Assembly (NCBI GenBank): GCA_035515235.1
Contig: DATJBS010000061.1
Span: 1-64,000 of the forward strand
Direction: 5' to 3'
DNA: 64,000 nucleotides
DNA from: JAMLHH01 sp035515235
GTDB taxonomy: Bacteria > Bacteroidota > Bacteroidia > Chitinophagales > JADIYW01
In this document: positions 42,984 through 52,749 of the stretch, piece by piece
Layout: every line of letters begins with the position of its first letter
How positions within the stretch are numbered: position 1 is the stretch's first letter
The notes under the pieces: model-generated
Databases searched by the model: none
Seen by the model: the letters and a program-made list of their open reading frames with translations, nothing else
What the model was told of the DNA's origin: nothing
Made by a program: the position numbers and the translations under genes

Positions 42984-44276
42984 ATGGATTTAAAATTACC
43001 GCAGACGACTCAGAAACGTATAGTCATTATTGGTGGCGGATTCGCTGGGATCAATGTTGCTTTAAAGCTTAAAGATTCTGATTTTCAAATTGTTTTATTA
43101 GACAAACATAATTATCATACTTTCCAACCTCTATTATATCAAGTAGCTACAGGTGGTTTGGAGCCTACATCTATTGCCTATCCTTTAAGAAAACTCATCA
43201 AGAAATTACCGGGAGTATTTTTTAGATTGGCTACAGTCGAGCAAGTTTCTACTGCTGAGAAAACTATAAAAACTGATTTAGGAGATTTGACCTATGATAT
43301 TTTGGTGATTGCTACTGGAAGTACTACTAATTTTTTCAATTTGCCTGAAGAGAGTACTTCTAAAATGAAAACGCTAAAATCTATTCCGCAAGCACTAGAT
43401 TTAAGAAGTTATATTTTAGAGAATTTTGAAAGTGCTCTTTTAGAAAATAATTTGGAGCATAAGCAAGCCTTAATGAATATTGCTATTGTAGGTGGTGGTC
43501 CTACAGGTGTGGAAATGGCAGGAGCGATTGGCGAGATGAAAAACCACATGTTGCCAGGAGATTATAAAGAGCTGAATTTGAAAAAAATGCAAGTTCATTT
43601 ATTTGAAGCCGCAGATACTCTATTGGGTCCAATGTCTAAAGATTCTCAAAAGAGAGCATTAGAATATTTAGCAGATTTTGGAGTTGTTATACATTTAAAT
43701 ACTGCTGTTAAATCCTATAAAAATGGCGAGTTGATTTATGGAGATGATGAAACTTTAATGACTGAAACTGTGATATGGACAGCTGGCGTAAAAGGAGCAT
43801 CTATACCTGGATTACCACTTGAATCTTATATGCCTAATAGTAGATTAAAAGTCAATGAGTATAATCAGGTGAATGGACTTGAGGATGTCTATGCTTTAGG
43901 AGATCTTGCTTTTATGCCGACAGATGATTTTCCAAGAGGTCACCCAATGGTAGCTCCAGTTGCTATTCAGCAAGGAGAGTTATTTGCAAAAAACATAGAG
44001 AGAAAATTTAAAGGATCTCCATTGAAAGAATTTAAATATTTAGATAAAGGTTCAATGGCAACTGTTGGTAGAAATAGAGCAGTTGTAGATTTTCCTGGAG
44101 AAAAAGTAAAACTCGGTGGATTTATTGCATTCATTGCTTGGATGGTAGTTCACTTGATGTCTTTGGTAGGATTTAGAAACAAACTAATAGTTTTGACAGG
44201 ATGGTTATATAACTATATGAACTACGATCGAGTGTTGAGACTTATTATTCGACCGTCTAAATCAAAACAAAACTAA
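42984..44276 (+). CDS. ndh: Type II NADH:quinone oxidoreductase (NDH-2)
   Basis: A 430-residue single-subunit flavoenzyme passing electrons from NADH to menaquinone without pumping protons. FAD motif GGGFAGIN is near residues 17-24, the NADH motif GGGPTGVEMAGA near 171, and the YALGDLA FAD-binding motif late in the sequence. The quinone-site signature QPLLYQVATGGL follows the first sheet. The C-terminal region contains a hydrophobic, probably membrane-associated helix (GGFIAFIAWMVVHLMSLVGF). It stands alone, upstream of the ACIII operon by about 2.6 kb, and is a logical feeder of that chain. Confidence 0.92.
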   Translation: MDLKLPQTTQKRIVIIGGGFAGINVALKLKDSDFQIVLLDKHNYHTFQPLLYQVATGGLEPTSIAYPLRKLIKKLPGVFFRLATVEQVSTAEKTIKTDLGDLTYDILVIATGSTTNFFNLPEESTSKMKTLKSIPQALDLRSYILENFESALLENNLEHKQALMNIAIVGGGPTGVEMAGAIGEMKNHMLPGDYKELNLKKMQVHLFEAADTLLGPMSKDSQKRALEYLADFGVVIHLNTAVKSYKNGELIYGDDETLMTETVIWTAGVKGASIPGLPLESYMPNSRLKVNEYNQVNGLEDVYALGDLAFMPTDDFPRGHPMVAPVAIQQGELFAKNIERKFKGSPLKEFKYLDKGSMATVGRNRAVVDFPGEKVKLGGFIAFIAWMVVHLMSLVGFRNKLIVLTGWLYNYMNYDRVLRLIIRPSKSKQN

Positions 44277-44358
44277 TATTTAGTAATTTTTAAAATGTTT
44301 TCTAATAGATGATTTTGTTATAATTGCATCAATTAGGTAAAACACTTAAATTATCATC

Positions 44359-45114
44359 ATGAAAGAATCGGGAGTCAATATAGCTGTATTGGTAGATGGA
44401 GATAACGCTCAACCTAAATTGATTAAGGAGATTGTAGAAGAAGTCTCGAAATATGGCAAAGCTACAGTCCGAAGGATTTATGGAGATTGGACGACACCAC
44501 AAATGAATGGCTGGAAAAGTGTAATTAACCAACACTCTTTTAATCCAATTCAAAAGTTCTCCTATACTACTGGTAAAAACTCAACAGATAGTTCTTTAAT
44601 CATTGATGCTATGGATATTCTTCATGGAGATAATATCAATGGGTTTTGCATAGTGTCAAGTGACAGTGATTATACTGGTCTTGCAAAAAGAATAAGAGAA
44701 GAAGGAATGTTTGTGATGGGAATAGGAGAGAAGAAAACTCCTGAAGCTTTTGTGAGGTCTTGTGAAGTATTTACTTTCTCAGAAAATCTCTTAGAGGAAG
44801 ATGAGCAAGTGAACGAAACAATTAATGCAAAAAAAGAGAATAGAACGAAGAAAGTTCAGAAAAAGAAAAATCTCTCCATAGAAGATGCTAGGACGATTCA
44901 CAAAGCATATTTGATCTCAGTGAACGACGGAGACGGAGATATAGCATATATTTCTCAGATTGGAAAAAATATTAAAAAGATAGACCCAAGTTTTGACCCG
45001 AGAACATATGGATTTGGATCATTGAAAAAACTATTTGAAGGTCTTGTAGATTACGAGGTCATCAAAAATGAAGTCAATGGATTGGATTATCCATTAATTA
45101 AATTGAAAGGGTAA
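44359..45114 (+). CDS. NYN-domain protein with C-terminal OST-HTH/LOTUS-like domain
   Basis: A 251-residue LabA/DUF88-type protein. The NYN nuclease-fold N-terminus reads NIAVLVDGDNAQPK with the catalytic-type Asp pair, GKNSTDSSLIIDAMD and CIVSSDSDYTGLAKRIRE for the other acidic residues. A basic linker (NRTKKVQKKKN) leads to a C-terminal winged-helix of the OST-HTH/LOTUS sort (residues about 180-250, DGDGDIAYISQIGKNIKKIDPSFDPRTYGFGSLKKLFEG). Eukaryotic relatives act on RNA (MARF1-type); bacterial members are little studied. Probably monocistronic. Substrate unknown. Confidence 0.88.
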   Translation: MKESGVNIAVLVDGDNAQPKLIKEIVEEVSKYGKATVRRIYGDWTTPQMNGWKSVINQHSFNPIQKFSYTTGKNSTDSSLIIDAMDILHGDNINGFCIVSSDSDYTGLAKRIREEGMFVMGIGEKKTPEAFVRSCEVFTFSENLLEEDEQVNETINAKKENRTKKVQKKKNLSIEDARTIHKAYLISVNDGDGDIAYISQIGKNIKKIDPSFDPRTYGFGSLKKLFEGLVDYEVIKNEVNGLDYPLIKLKG

Positions 45115-45119
45115 TATTT

Positions 45120-45250
45120 TAGCCCATGAATTTTTAGCCCATGAATTTATTCGTGGGTGATGAATTTTTAGCCAATGAATTTATTCATTGATAAAATGAA
45201 TGTAAATCAAAATTCATCCGGTTTCAATTGCCCATGAATTTATTTATTGT
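45120..45250. repeat. Short palindromic repeats (CCCATGAATTT family)
   Basis: Units of the type TAGCCCATGAATTT occur at about 45120, 45136, 45169 and 45229. Two form hairpins: CCCATGAA-ttta-TTCGTGGG (45138-45157) and CAATGAA-ttta-TTCATTG (45173-45190). They fill the gap between the convergent NYN and lipoprotein genes, where they may also serve as terminators, though the T-runs are short. Confidence 0.8.
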
Positions 45251-45256
45251 CAAAAA

Positions 45257-46435
45257 TTAGTACATCATTTGTCTATTGCTATAAAAGATATTTCCAAATT
45301 GGGATTTCAATTGCTCAGTAGCTAATAAAATCATATCGGCATCAGAAGGGAAAGGTGCAGGTCCATTTTTAATTTTATTCAATGACTCACTGCTTAATGC
45401 TTTTACATTTCCATTGTAGGTAGCATACTGATAATTAAAGACAGATTCACCCTGTGCTACTTCTTGTTTAATTACTCTTCTGCTTTTATAATCATAGAAA
45501 TCTACTGTACCTCTAATAGTGGCAGAGCGATTCATTTGAGTTTCAATTATTTTTGCAGAAAGAGTAGAGTATTTAGGCACTTTAATATCATTGCCCGCAG
45601 AATCTTTGGTGACATTGCCATTTTTATCATAAACATATTTCCAACCATCTTCTATTTCTTTCTCATCTCTATAAGAGTTCTCTTTGATTATACCTGGAGA
45701 GACATAAGATTGGGTGATGATTAACTTTACAGCAAAGTCAAAATCTTTCCTTTCATCAGAGTTGGTATATAATGCCATCCAATTATTAAGAGAGCGACTA
45801 TAATCGTAATTCAACAATTCGTATTCAAAATCTTGAGGAAGATAAAGCTGTGGGTTTTTCTCTACACTCATTAATATATGAGTAGTACCCTTATCTCTTG
45901 CGATATCCAAAAGTTGAACAGCGTCTTTATAATCTTTATAATAATAGAAAATACAATCCAACTCATTATAAGCTAAACGAGCATTGGCGCGCGAAGAGGT
46001 ATTCAGCAATCTGACAGCTTCTTTATAATGTAGTTCTGCAATATTTTCTCTAGCTTCTTCTCTTACAGAATTATAATCAAACTGAGTCGGAGTATAAATT
46101 TTACCACTACTATAATATATAGGTGCAACTTTTAGTACAGCATCTTGTCTGTACATCATATTGGTGTAAGTATTAAAAACCTCTGTCCAAGAACTCACAG
46201 TGTTTTTTTGCTTGAGTAGAGCAATTCGACTTTTGTCATTCTCTATCGCTCTCTCATATGCTAATTCCAAAAACTGAAGTTCTTCATCAGTAACTTTCTT
46301 GTTTTTGCTGATTCTATCTATTACTGTATTAATAGTAGTCTTGTAGTCTTTCTTTTCAAAGCTCTTTTGGACACTTGTACAAGAGGAGAGAAGAAGTAGA
46401 AAAGCACTTATAATAAGGAGGTATAAATTTCGCAT
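45257..46435 (-). CDS. Hypothetical TPR-like lipoprotein
   Basis: A 392-residue lipoprotein with signal MRNLYLLIISAFLLLLSSC, lipobox LLSSC. The first 200 residues are helical and TPR-like (FEKKDYKTTINTVIDRI, YKEAVRLLNTSSRANARLAYNELDCIFYYYKDYKDAVQLLD). The second half is beta-rich with ATIRGTVDFYDYKSRRVIKQEVAQGESVF, resembling the unnamed C-terminal domain in other Bacteroidota lipoproteins. No catalytic residues stand out. Leftward, single, and separated from the respiratory operon by a 400-bp divergent region. Role unknown. Confidence 0.75.
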   Translation of the reverse strand: MRNLYLLIISAFLLLLSSCTSVQKSFEKKDYKTTINTVIDRISKNKKVTDEELQFLELAYERAIENDKSRIALLKQKNTVSSWTEVFNTYTNMMYRQDAVLKVAPIYYSSGKIYTPTQFDYNSVREEARENIAELHYKEAVRLLNTSSRANARLAYNELDCIFYYYKDYKDAVQLLDIARDKGTTHILMSVEKNPQLYLPQDFEYELLNYDYSRSLNNWMALYTNSDERKDFDFAVKLIITQSYVSPGIIKENSYRDEKEIEDGWKYVYDKNGNVTKDSAGNDIKVPKYSTLSAKIIETQMNRSATIRGTVDFYDYKSRRVIKQEVAQGESVFNYQYATYNGNVKALSSESLNKIKNGPAPFPSDADMILLATEQLKSQFGNIFYSNRQMMY

Positions 46436-46825
46436 GAGATTGATTTATGTATCTAAGATAAAAATTGTACCAAAGATGAGGAAAATTAAAAATAATAGTG
46501 AAGTCTTGATATTTCTATAAGGTATTAGGGGTTACAAGATAGAGATGTTTCCAGCTTGTTATATTTTATGAAGTTTGCAAAATCGATTTTTAATTATCAG
46601 AGAAATGTCAAAAAAATGTGAAAAGATTTAGATATGTCATGTGAAAGTAAAATTAAAAGATAGACCTACATGTAAAATTTTCTATAATTCCAACTGTTAA
46701 AGGAATATTAAATCTTAATGTTGATATGTATAACGTGTTGATTATCATGTATCGTTTGCCTTAATTAGATTGATTCTAAATTTACATTTTTTCACGTTTT
46801 TCCTCTTTTTTAGCAAATGAGAATG
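46436..46825. other. Divergent intergenic region upstream of the respiratory operon
   Basis: About 390 bp, AT-rich, no open frame. It should contain promoters for the lipoprotein gene on one side and the ACIII operon on the other. I see no clear FNR/CRP-like palindrome or other operator. Confidence 0.5.
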
Positions 46826-46833
46826 TATTTTTG
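46826..46833 (+). promoter_or_regulatory. Candidate -7 box of the actA operon
   Basis: TATTTTTG fits TAnnTTTG and lies 21 nt before the chosen ATG. No TTG is seen 17-23 nt upstream, only a T-rich stretch. It also overlaps the TTG that would start the longer reading frame, supporting the shorter start. Confidence 0.45.
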
Positions 46834-46854
46834 CAGAGTAAAAGTAAAATTGCG

Positions 46855-48144
46855 ATGTCTAACTGCAGAAACGGTTTTAAAATCTTCCTCCTATTAATTG
46901 CGTTCGCAACTATCTTACCTTTTAAGGCTCAGGCTTATAATTTATCTGTAACGTTTGACGATTTGTCAGATGCAGATATAGCAGCAAGAGTTGAAGAGGG
47001 TAAAAAGTTGTTTAAAGCAAATTGTGCGGCCTGTCACAAAGTTGATGGAAAATTAACTGGACCAGCCATGGCTGATGTCTGGACACATTGGGATTCCCAA
47101 GCGAAACTCATTAAGTGGGTTCAAAACTCCCAAGAATTAGTAAAATCAGGTGATCCTTACGCTGTTAAAATATTCAATGAATATAACAAGCAAGTAATGT
47201 CAGCATTTACTCAATTAAGCGATGACCAAGTCATTAGTATTATTGAGTATTATGTACAGGCAGAACAAAAAGGATTAGGGAAAGCTAAAGAAGCAGTTGC
47301 TGCTGGCGGTGGTGCCGAGTCTTCTGGTCCTTCTTCAGGTCCCAACAAATGGATATTGTTTACAGTAATAGGTGCTTTAGCATTAATAGCTATCTCACTT
47401 TTTGCTATCACTTCTAAATTAGATGGACTTGTTCATCAAGGAGCTGACGGCGAGCCTGTAAAGCAAGAGTCCTTATTTTCTAAATTCCAAACTAAGAAGC
47501 TTGTCAGCATCTTAATCATCGTCGGAGTTGTATTCTTAGGATACAATATTGTGAAAGGAGCGATAGATTTAGGTAGAAGCCAAGGATATCAACCTGAGCA
47601 ACCTATTAAATTCTCTCACGCACTACATGCTGGTCAAAATAAAATTGACTGTCAGTATTGCCACACTGGTGCTGATAAAAGTAGACACTCTGTAATACCA
47701 TCTATGGCTGTTTGTATGAACTGTCATAAATATGTACAAGAGGGTCCTAAGTACGGTGAAACTGAGATTGCTAAAATCTACGAATACAGTGGATGGGATC
47801 CAGTATCTAGTTCTTTCAAAAATGCGCCTAAGCCAATTGAATGGGTTAAAATTCACAACCTACCTGATCACGTATACTTCAATCACTCTCAACACGTAAA
47901 AGTGGGTGGTATTGAATGTCAAACATGTCATGGTAATGTGCAAGAAATGGAAGTGGTGCAACAATTTGCTCCATTATCTATGGGATGGTGTATCAATTGT
48001 CACCGTCAAACGGATGTACAATTTGCAAACAACGATTATTATTCAATATTCGAAAGATACCACGATGAAATCAAAAAAGGCGAACGTGCTAATGTTACGG
48101 TTGCTGATATCGGTGGTACTGAGTGTGCAAAATGTCATTATTAA
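46855..48144 (+). CDS. actA: ACIII subunit ActA, hexaheme c-type cytochrome
   Basis: A 429-residue c-type cytochrome of alternative complex III, which passes electrons from menaquinol to the oxidase. The start is the ATG after the -7 box; the longer frame uses TTG. A signal helix leads to a mono-heme domain with CAACHK at 57-62, then two membrane helices (about 164-185 and 215-235), then a multiheme part with CQYCH, CMNCH, CQTCH, CINCH and CAKCH. ActA in well-studied ACIII is pentaheme; the additional N-terminal cytochrome-c domain makes six. First gene of the operon; actB follows after 39 bp. Confidence 0.94.
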   Translation: MSNCRNGFKIFLLLIAFATILPFKAQAYNLSVTFDDLSDADIAARVEEGKKLFKANCAACHKVDGKLTGPAMADVWTHWDSQAKLIKWVQNSQELVKSGDPYAVKIFNEYNKQVMSAFTQLSDDQVISIIEYYVQAEQKGLGKAKEAVAAGGGAESSGPSSGPNKWILFTVIGALALIAISLFAITSKLDGLVHQGADGEPVKQESLFSKFQTKKLVSILIIVGVVFLGYNIVKGAIDLGRSQGYQPEQPIKFSHALHAGQNKIDCQYCHTGADKSRHSVIPSMAVCMNCHKYVQEGPKYGETEIAKIYEYSGWDPVSSSFKNAPKPIEWVKIHNLPDHVYFNHSQHVKVGGIECQTCHGNVQEMEVVQQFAPLSMGWCINCHRQTDVQFANNDYYSIFERYHDEIKKGERANVTVADIGGTECAKCHY

Positions 48145-48183
48145 TTCATCTAATTGTATAGATACTCAAAACCTTAACATATA

Positions 48184-51100
48184 ATGAGTAATAATAAATA
48201 TTGGCAAAGCTTAGAACAAAGAGATGAAACTCCTGAGTTCAAAGAACAAGCAGCTAAAGAATTTCAAGACGAAATGCCTGTATTCGATTATGTAGATGAT
48301 ACTACAAAAGTTGAAAGCACAGGTAGAAGAGATTTCTTAAAAATGATGGGTTTCAGTATATCTGCTGCAGCAATTGCATCATCTTGTAAGATTCCTGTCA
48401 AAAAAGCAATTCCTTACGTATTCAATCTAGATCAAAGTAGTAGAATACCTGAATTAGTTCCAGGTATTGCTGATTACTTTGCTACTTCATATGCTGAAGG
48501 TGGTGACTTTTCTTCCATCTTAGTGAAAACTAGAGAAAATAGACCTATTAAAATTGAAGGCAATACTGCTGCTCCTTTCGTAAAAGGTGGAACAACTGCT
48601 AGAGCTCAAGCTTCAGTTTTAAGTTTATATGATGTCGCTAGATTAACTCAGCCGAAGAAAAAAGGGGAATCTATCACTTGGGAACAAGCAGATTCTGAAA
48701 TAGCTAAGAAATTAACTAAAATTTCTGCTGAAGGTGGTAAAATAGTAATCATCTCTAATACGAACTATTCTCTAGCTACACAAAAAGCATTAGCTACTTT
48801 CAAAGCGAAATACCCAACTACTCAAGTTGTAACGTATGACCCTGTATCACTGTATGCTATTCGTAAAGCCAATCAAATTACTTTAGGAGAATCAATTATC
48901 CCTACTTACTTATTTGATAAAGCAAAAGTAATAGCGGGCTTCAATTGTGACTTCTTAGGTGGTTTTGTAAATGCTACAGAAAACGCTAAAAGATATTCTG
49001 CAAACAGAGTACCTACAAAAGAAAACCCAAATATGTCTCGTCACTACCACTTCCAATCGTATGTATCGATTACAAGTGCAAGTGCAGATTATAAACATTC
49101 TATCAAACCGTCACAAGAGAAAGCGGTATTGATGGCATTGTACAATAAAATAGCTGCATCTACTGGTGCTTCATCTTTAGCAAACGTAACTATCAGTGAT
49201 TTACAAGAAAGTGTAAATAAATTAGCTGCTGAGTTATTAGCAAACAGAGGTGAATCAATAGTGATTTCAGGTACAAATAATGTAGATATTCAATTACTGA
49301 CAAATGCTATCAACGCAATGTTAGGTAACTACGGTTCTACAATTGATACAGCAGCAGCTTTAAACTTGAAGCAAGGAAATGATGAAGCACTTAAAGCTTT
49401 GTCTGACGATACTTCTGTAAAAGCAGTTTTATTATTGAATTCAAATCCTGTTTACGATTCAGTATTTGCAGATAAAATCAAAAATATCATCACTAAAGCA
49501 GAATTATCTGTTTCTTTTGCTGATAGATTAGACGAGTCAGCTGAATTAGTACAATATATTACTCCTGATAATCACTACTTAGAATCTTGGGATGTTTTAG
49601 AGCCTAAGAAAGGATATATTTCTTTCGTTCAACCTACTATCAATCAATTGTTTGATACTAGACAAGCATTTGTTTCGCTTTCTGAGTTTGCTGGAGCAAC
49701 TACTACTGCATATGATTTAATCAAAAGTGCAGGAGAAGGTTTTACAACTGGTTTTATAGCTTCTTTAGGTAATACATCTTGGGAGTCTGCATTACAAACA
49801 GGTTTTATCAATAACGTAAGTGAGTCTGCAAGTGGATCAGCTAATCTTTCTGCAACGGTCTCTGCAATCAATACCAAACTTCCTACATCTAATGGAATAG
49901 AAGTAATTTTCTATGAATCAGTAGCTCTAGCGGATGGTAAAGAAGCAAATAACCCATTCTTGCAAGAAATGCCTGACCCAATTACTAGAACTTCTTGGGA
50001 TAACTTTATCGCATTGCCTTATACTTTTGCTATTAACAATGGTATAAAAGCAATGTCACAAGATTCTACAGTTAAAACTGCAAAAATCACTTTAGCTAAT
50101 AAAGAAGTCGTTTTACCAGTAATAATTTCTTACGGTCAAGCTCAAGATACAGTTGCTATAGCTTTAGGTTATGGTAGAAGTCAAGGTGTTGGACCTGCTG
50201 CTTTTGGTAGTGGTCAAAACGTTTATCCTTTCTTGACTTATGATAATGGTACAGTTTCTTACTCTGCAGGCAGTGCTGCTTATGAGACCTTAAAAGGAAC
50301 TCATAAAATGGGGATGTCTCAAAGATATCACACCTTACAAGAAGACAATAACCTTTACAACAGACCTCGTAGATTTAGAAATAACATCGTTAAAGAAGCA
50401 AATCTAGAGCAGTTCCGTAAAGATGATACTGCAGGAAATGAGGATAGAGCAAAAATCAAAGATCATTTAACTACTCTATATAAAGGTTATGACTCACCAG
50501 GTCACCACTGGAGTATGGCTGTAGACTTAAACTCTTGTATTGGTTGTGCTGCTTGTGTAATTTCTTGTAATATAGAGAATAACGTTCCGGTCATTGGTAG
50601 AGAAGAGATGTCAAACACTCGTTCTATGCACTGGCTGAGAATTGATAGATATTATAGTGGCGATCCGGATAATCCAGATGTTGCATTCCAACCGTTGATG
50701 TGTCAGCATTGTGATAATGCTCCATGTGAGAACGTTTGTCCAGTAAACGCAACTAACCATAGTTCAGAAGGATTGAACCAAATGGCTTATAACAGATGTA
50801 TTGGTACTAAATATTGTGCAAATAACTGTCCGTTTAAAGTTCGTAAATTCAACTGGTACGATTATCAAGGTAATGACTCTTTTGGTGGATGGAATGACCC
50901 AACTGATGCTAGTTACATGTATGATAATTTAACTAGAATGGTATTAAATCCTGATGTTACAGTAAGATCAAGAGGAGTTATCGAAAAATGTAGCTTCTGT
51001 GTTCAAAGAATTCAAGCTTCTAAATTAACTGCTAAAACTGAAGGTAGACCATTAAAAGACGGCGATGTAAAAACTGCTTGTCAAACTGCTTGTCCTACAA

Positions 51101-51291
51101 ATAGTATTTCATTTGGAGACAGAAATGATAAAAACAGTGAGATTCACCGTATTTTCTTCGATAATGGTAGAAACTATCATTTATATGAAGAGCAACACTT
51201 TATGACAAACGTTGGTTACCAAGTTAAAATACGTAACACTGACGAAGAACCGGAATTTACATTTGTTGGTGCAAAAGAAGATAAAGCTTAA
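48184..51291 (+). CDS. actB: ACIII subunit ActB, molybdopterin-fold and iron-sulfur protein
   Basis: A 1035-residue fusion of a molybdopterin-oxidoreductase-like domain (which in ACIII lacks the cofactor) and a ferredoxin-type domain. A twin-arginine motif GRRDFLKMMGF (Arg48-Arg49) precedes a lipobox-like ASSC (Cys68), so it is likely Tat-exported and lipid-anchored. The C-terminal part holds four cysteine clusters: CIGCAACVISC, CQHCDNAPCENVC, CIGTKYCANNC and CSFCVQRI...CQTAC, for a 3Fe-4S/three 4Fe-4S wire. The next gene starts three bases after its stop. The length is usual for Bacteroidota ActB. Confidence 0.95.
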   Translation: MSNNKYWQSLEQRDETPEFKEQAAKEFQDEMPVFDYVDDTTKVESTGRRDFLKMMGFSISAAAIASSCKIPVKKAIPYVFNLDQSSRIPELVPGIADYFATSYAEGGDFSSILVKTRENRPIKIEGNTAAPFVKGGTTARAQASVLSLYDVARLTQPKKKGESITWEQADSEIAKKLTKISAEGGKIVIISNTNYSLATQKALATFKAKYPTTQVVTYDPVSLYAIRKANQITLGESIIPTYLFDKAKVIAGFNCDFLGGFVNATENAKRYSANRVPTKENPNMSRHYHFQSYVSITSASADYKHSIKPSQEKAVLMALYNKIAASTGASSLANVTISDLQESVNKLAAELLANRGESIVISGTNNVDIQLLTNAINAMLGNYGSTIDTAAALNLKQGNDEALKALSDDTSVKAVLLLNSNPVYDSVFADKIKNIITKAELSVSFADRLDESAELVQYITPDNHYLESWDVLEPKKGYISFVQPTINQLFDTRQAFVSLSEFAGATTTAYDLIKSAGEGFTTGFIASLGNTSWESALQTGFINNVSESASGSANLSATVSAINTKLPTSNGIEVIFYESVALADGKEANNPFLQEMPDPITRTSWDNFIALPYTFAINNGIKAMSQDSTVKTAKITLANKEVVLPVIISYGQAQDTVAIALGYGRSQGVGPAAFGSGQNVYPFLTYDNGTVSYSAGSAAYETLKGTHKMGMSQRYHTLQEDNNLYNRPRRFRNNIVKEANLEQFRKDDTAGNEDRAKIKDHLTTLYKGYDSPGHHWSMAVDLNSCIGCAACVISCNIENNVPVIGREEMSNTRSMHWLRIDRYYSGDPDNPDVAFQPLMCQHCDNAPCENVCPVNATNHSSEGLNQMAYNRCIGTKYCANNCPFKVRKFNWYDYQGNDSFGGWNDPTDASYMYDNLTRMVLNPDVTVRSRGVIEKCSFCVQRIQASKLTAKTEGRPLKDGDVKTACQTACPTNSISFGDRNDKNSEIHRIFFDNGRNYHLYEEQHFMTNVGYQVKIRNTDEEPEFTFVGAKEDKA

Positions 51292-51294
51292 TAC

Positions 51295-52737
51295 ATGGGA
51301 CATTTTGAATCACCGTTACGCGAGCCGTTAGTAAACGGTAATAAAACATACAAACAAATTACAGACGATATCGTCGCTGGTACTACTGGTCCTGTTGGAC
51401 TTCTTTGGCTACTTGCCACTGGTGTATCTGGACTTGTTGCTCTCTTTGGAGTTTTCTGTTTGGTTTGGACAATTTGTTATGGAATTGGAACTTGGGGTGT
51501 AAACTCTACTGTAGGTTGGGCTTGGGATATCACTAACTTCGTTTGGTGGGTAGGTATCGGTCACGCTGGTACTTTGATTTCAGCTATCTTATTACTTTTC
51601 CGTCAGAAGTGGCGTACAGGAGTAAACCGTGCAGCTGAGGCGATGACAATTTTTGCAGTAATTTGTGCAGGACTTTTCGTGATGTTGCATACAGGTAGAC
51701 CATGGGACGTGTTCTTTATCTTACCTTACCCAAATACAAGAGGTCCATTATGGACAAACTTTAACTCTCCATTGTTATGGGACGTATTTGCGATTTCTAC
51801 TTACTTAACAGTATCATTATTATTCTGGTATACTGGTTTAGTTCCTGACTTTGCTACTATCCGTGATAGAGCTAAATTAGGTTCAATCAGATGGAAGATG
51901 TATAACTTTATGTGTTTTGGATGGGTAGGTTCAGCAAAACATTGGGAAAGATGGGAGTCTTTATCTTTAATTCTTGCAGGTTTAGCTACTCCTTTAGTAT
52001 TATCAGTACATACGATTGTATCTTTTGACTTTGCTACTTCAATTGTTGCAGGTTGGCATACTACAATTCTACCTCCATATTTCGTTGCTGGTGCTATTTT
52101 CTCCGGATTTGCCATGGTGCAAACCTTGATGATTGTTGCACGTAAAGTGATGAAGCTTGAAGATTACATTACGATCACCCACATGGAGTCGATGAATAAA
52201 GTAATTCTTCTTACTGGTACTATGGTGGGTACGGCATACCTTACAGAGTTATTTGTTGCTTGGTATTCTGGATCTATGATAGAACAATATGCATTTGCTA
52301 ATAGAGCATTCGGACCTTACTGGTGGGCATATTGGATCATGATGAGCTGTAACTTAATTTTTCCTCAGTTCTTCTGGGTTAAAAAATTAAGAAGAAGTAT
52401 ATACTTTACATTCTTTGCTTCTATTATCGTGAATATCGGTATGTGGTTTGAAAGATTCGTAATTATTGTAACTTCATTACATAGAGATTACTTACCATCT
52501 AGCTGGACTTCATATTCTCCTACTTGGGTAGAAATTGGAATCTACGTAGGTACAATGGGTATCTTTATGACATTGTTCTTGTTGTTTAGTAGATTCTTCC
52601 CTGTAGTGGCAATAGCTGAGATTAAATCTATCTTGAAAGTTTCTGGTAACCAATACCGAAGAGACCAAATGGAAGAAGTAAAAGAAGAGCCTGCATATCA
52701 AGATGCTGATTCTAGATTAACTTATAAAATTGATTAA
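51295..52737 (+). CDS. actC: ACIII subunit ActC, NrfD-like quinol-binding membrane protein
   Basis: A 480-residue protein with about ten membrane helices, of the NrfD/PsrC family; in ACIII it carries the quinol site and a probable proton path. Landmarks: GHAGTLISAILLLFRQKWR (helix two), LHTGRPWDVFFILPYPNTRGPLW with the conserved His/Asp region, and TELFVAWYSGS. It begins three bases after actB and is followed by actD after 12 bp. Confidence 0.95.
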   Translation: MGHFESPLREPLVNGNKTYKQITDDIVAGTTGPVGLLWLLATGVSGLVALFGVFCLVWTICYGIGTWGVNSTVGWAWDITNFVWWVGIGHAGTLISAILLLFRQKWRTGVNRAAEAMTIFAVICAGLFVMLHTGRPWDVFFILPYPNTRGPLWTNFNSPLLWDVFAISTYLTVSLLFWYTGLVPDFATIRDRAKLGSIRWKMYNFMCFGWVGSAKHWERWESLSLILAGLATPLVLSVHTIVSFDFATSIVAGWHTTILPPYFVAGAIFSGFAMVQTLMIVARKVMKLEDYITITHMESMNKVILLTGTMVGTAYLTELFVAWYSGSMIEQYAFANRAFGPYWWAYWIMMSCNLIFPQFFWVKKLRRSIYFTFFASIIVNIGMWFERFVIIVTSLHRDYLPSSWTSYSPTWVEIGIYVGTMGIFMTLFLLFSRFFPVVAIAEIKSILKVSGNQYRRDQMEEVKEEPAYQDADSRLTYKID

Positions 52738-52749
52738 TAACCTACGATA

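Noticed and set aside
45138..45190. CRISPR array candidate at the CCCATGAATTT repeats
   Set aside because: Unequal spacing, spacers too short, no cas genes; simple palindromic repeats.
46831..46854. TTG start upstream of actA
   Set aside because: It lies in the predicted -7 box; the ATG at 46855 directly precedes a normal signal peptide.
47906..48184. 92-codon open frame overlapping the end of actA
   Set aside because: Out-of-frame shadow of actA, which has clear heme motifs in its own frame.
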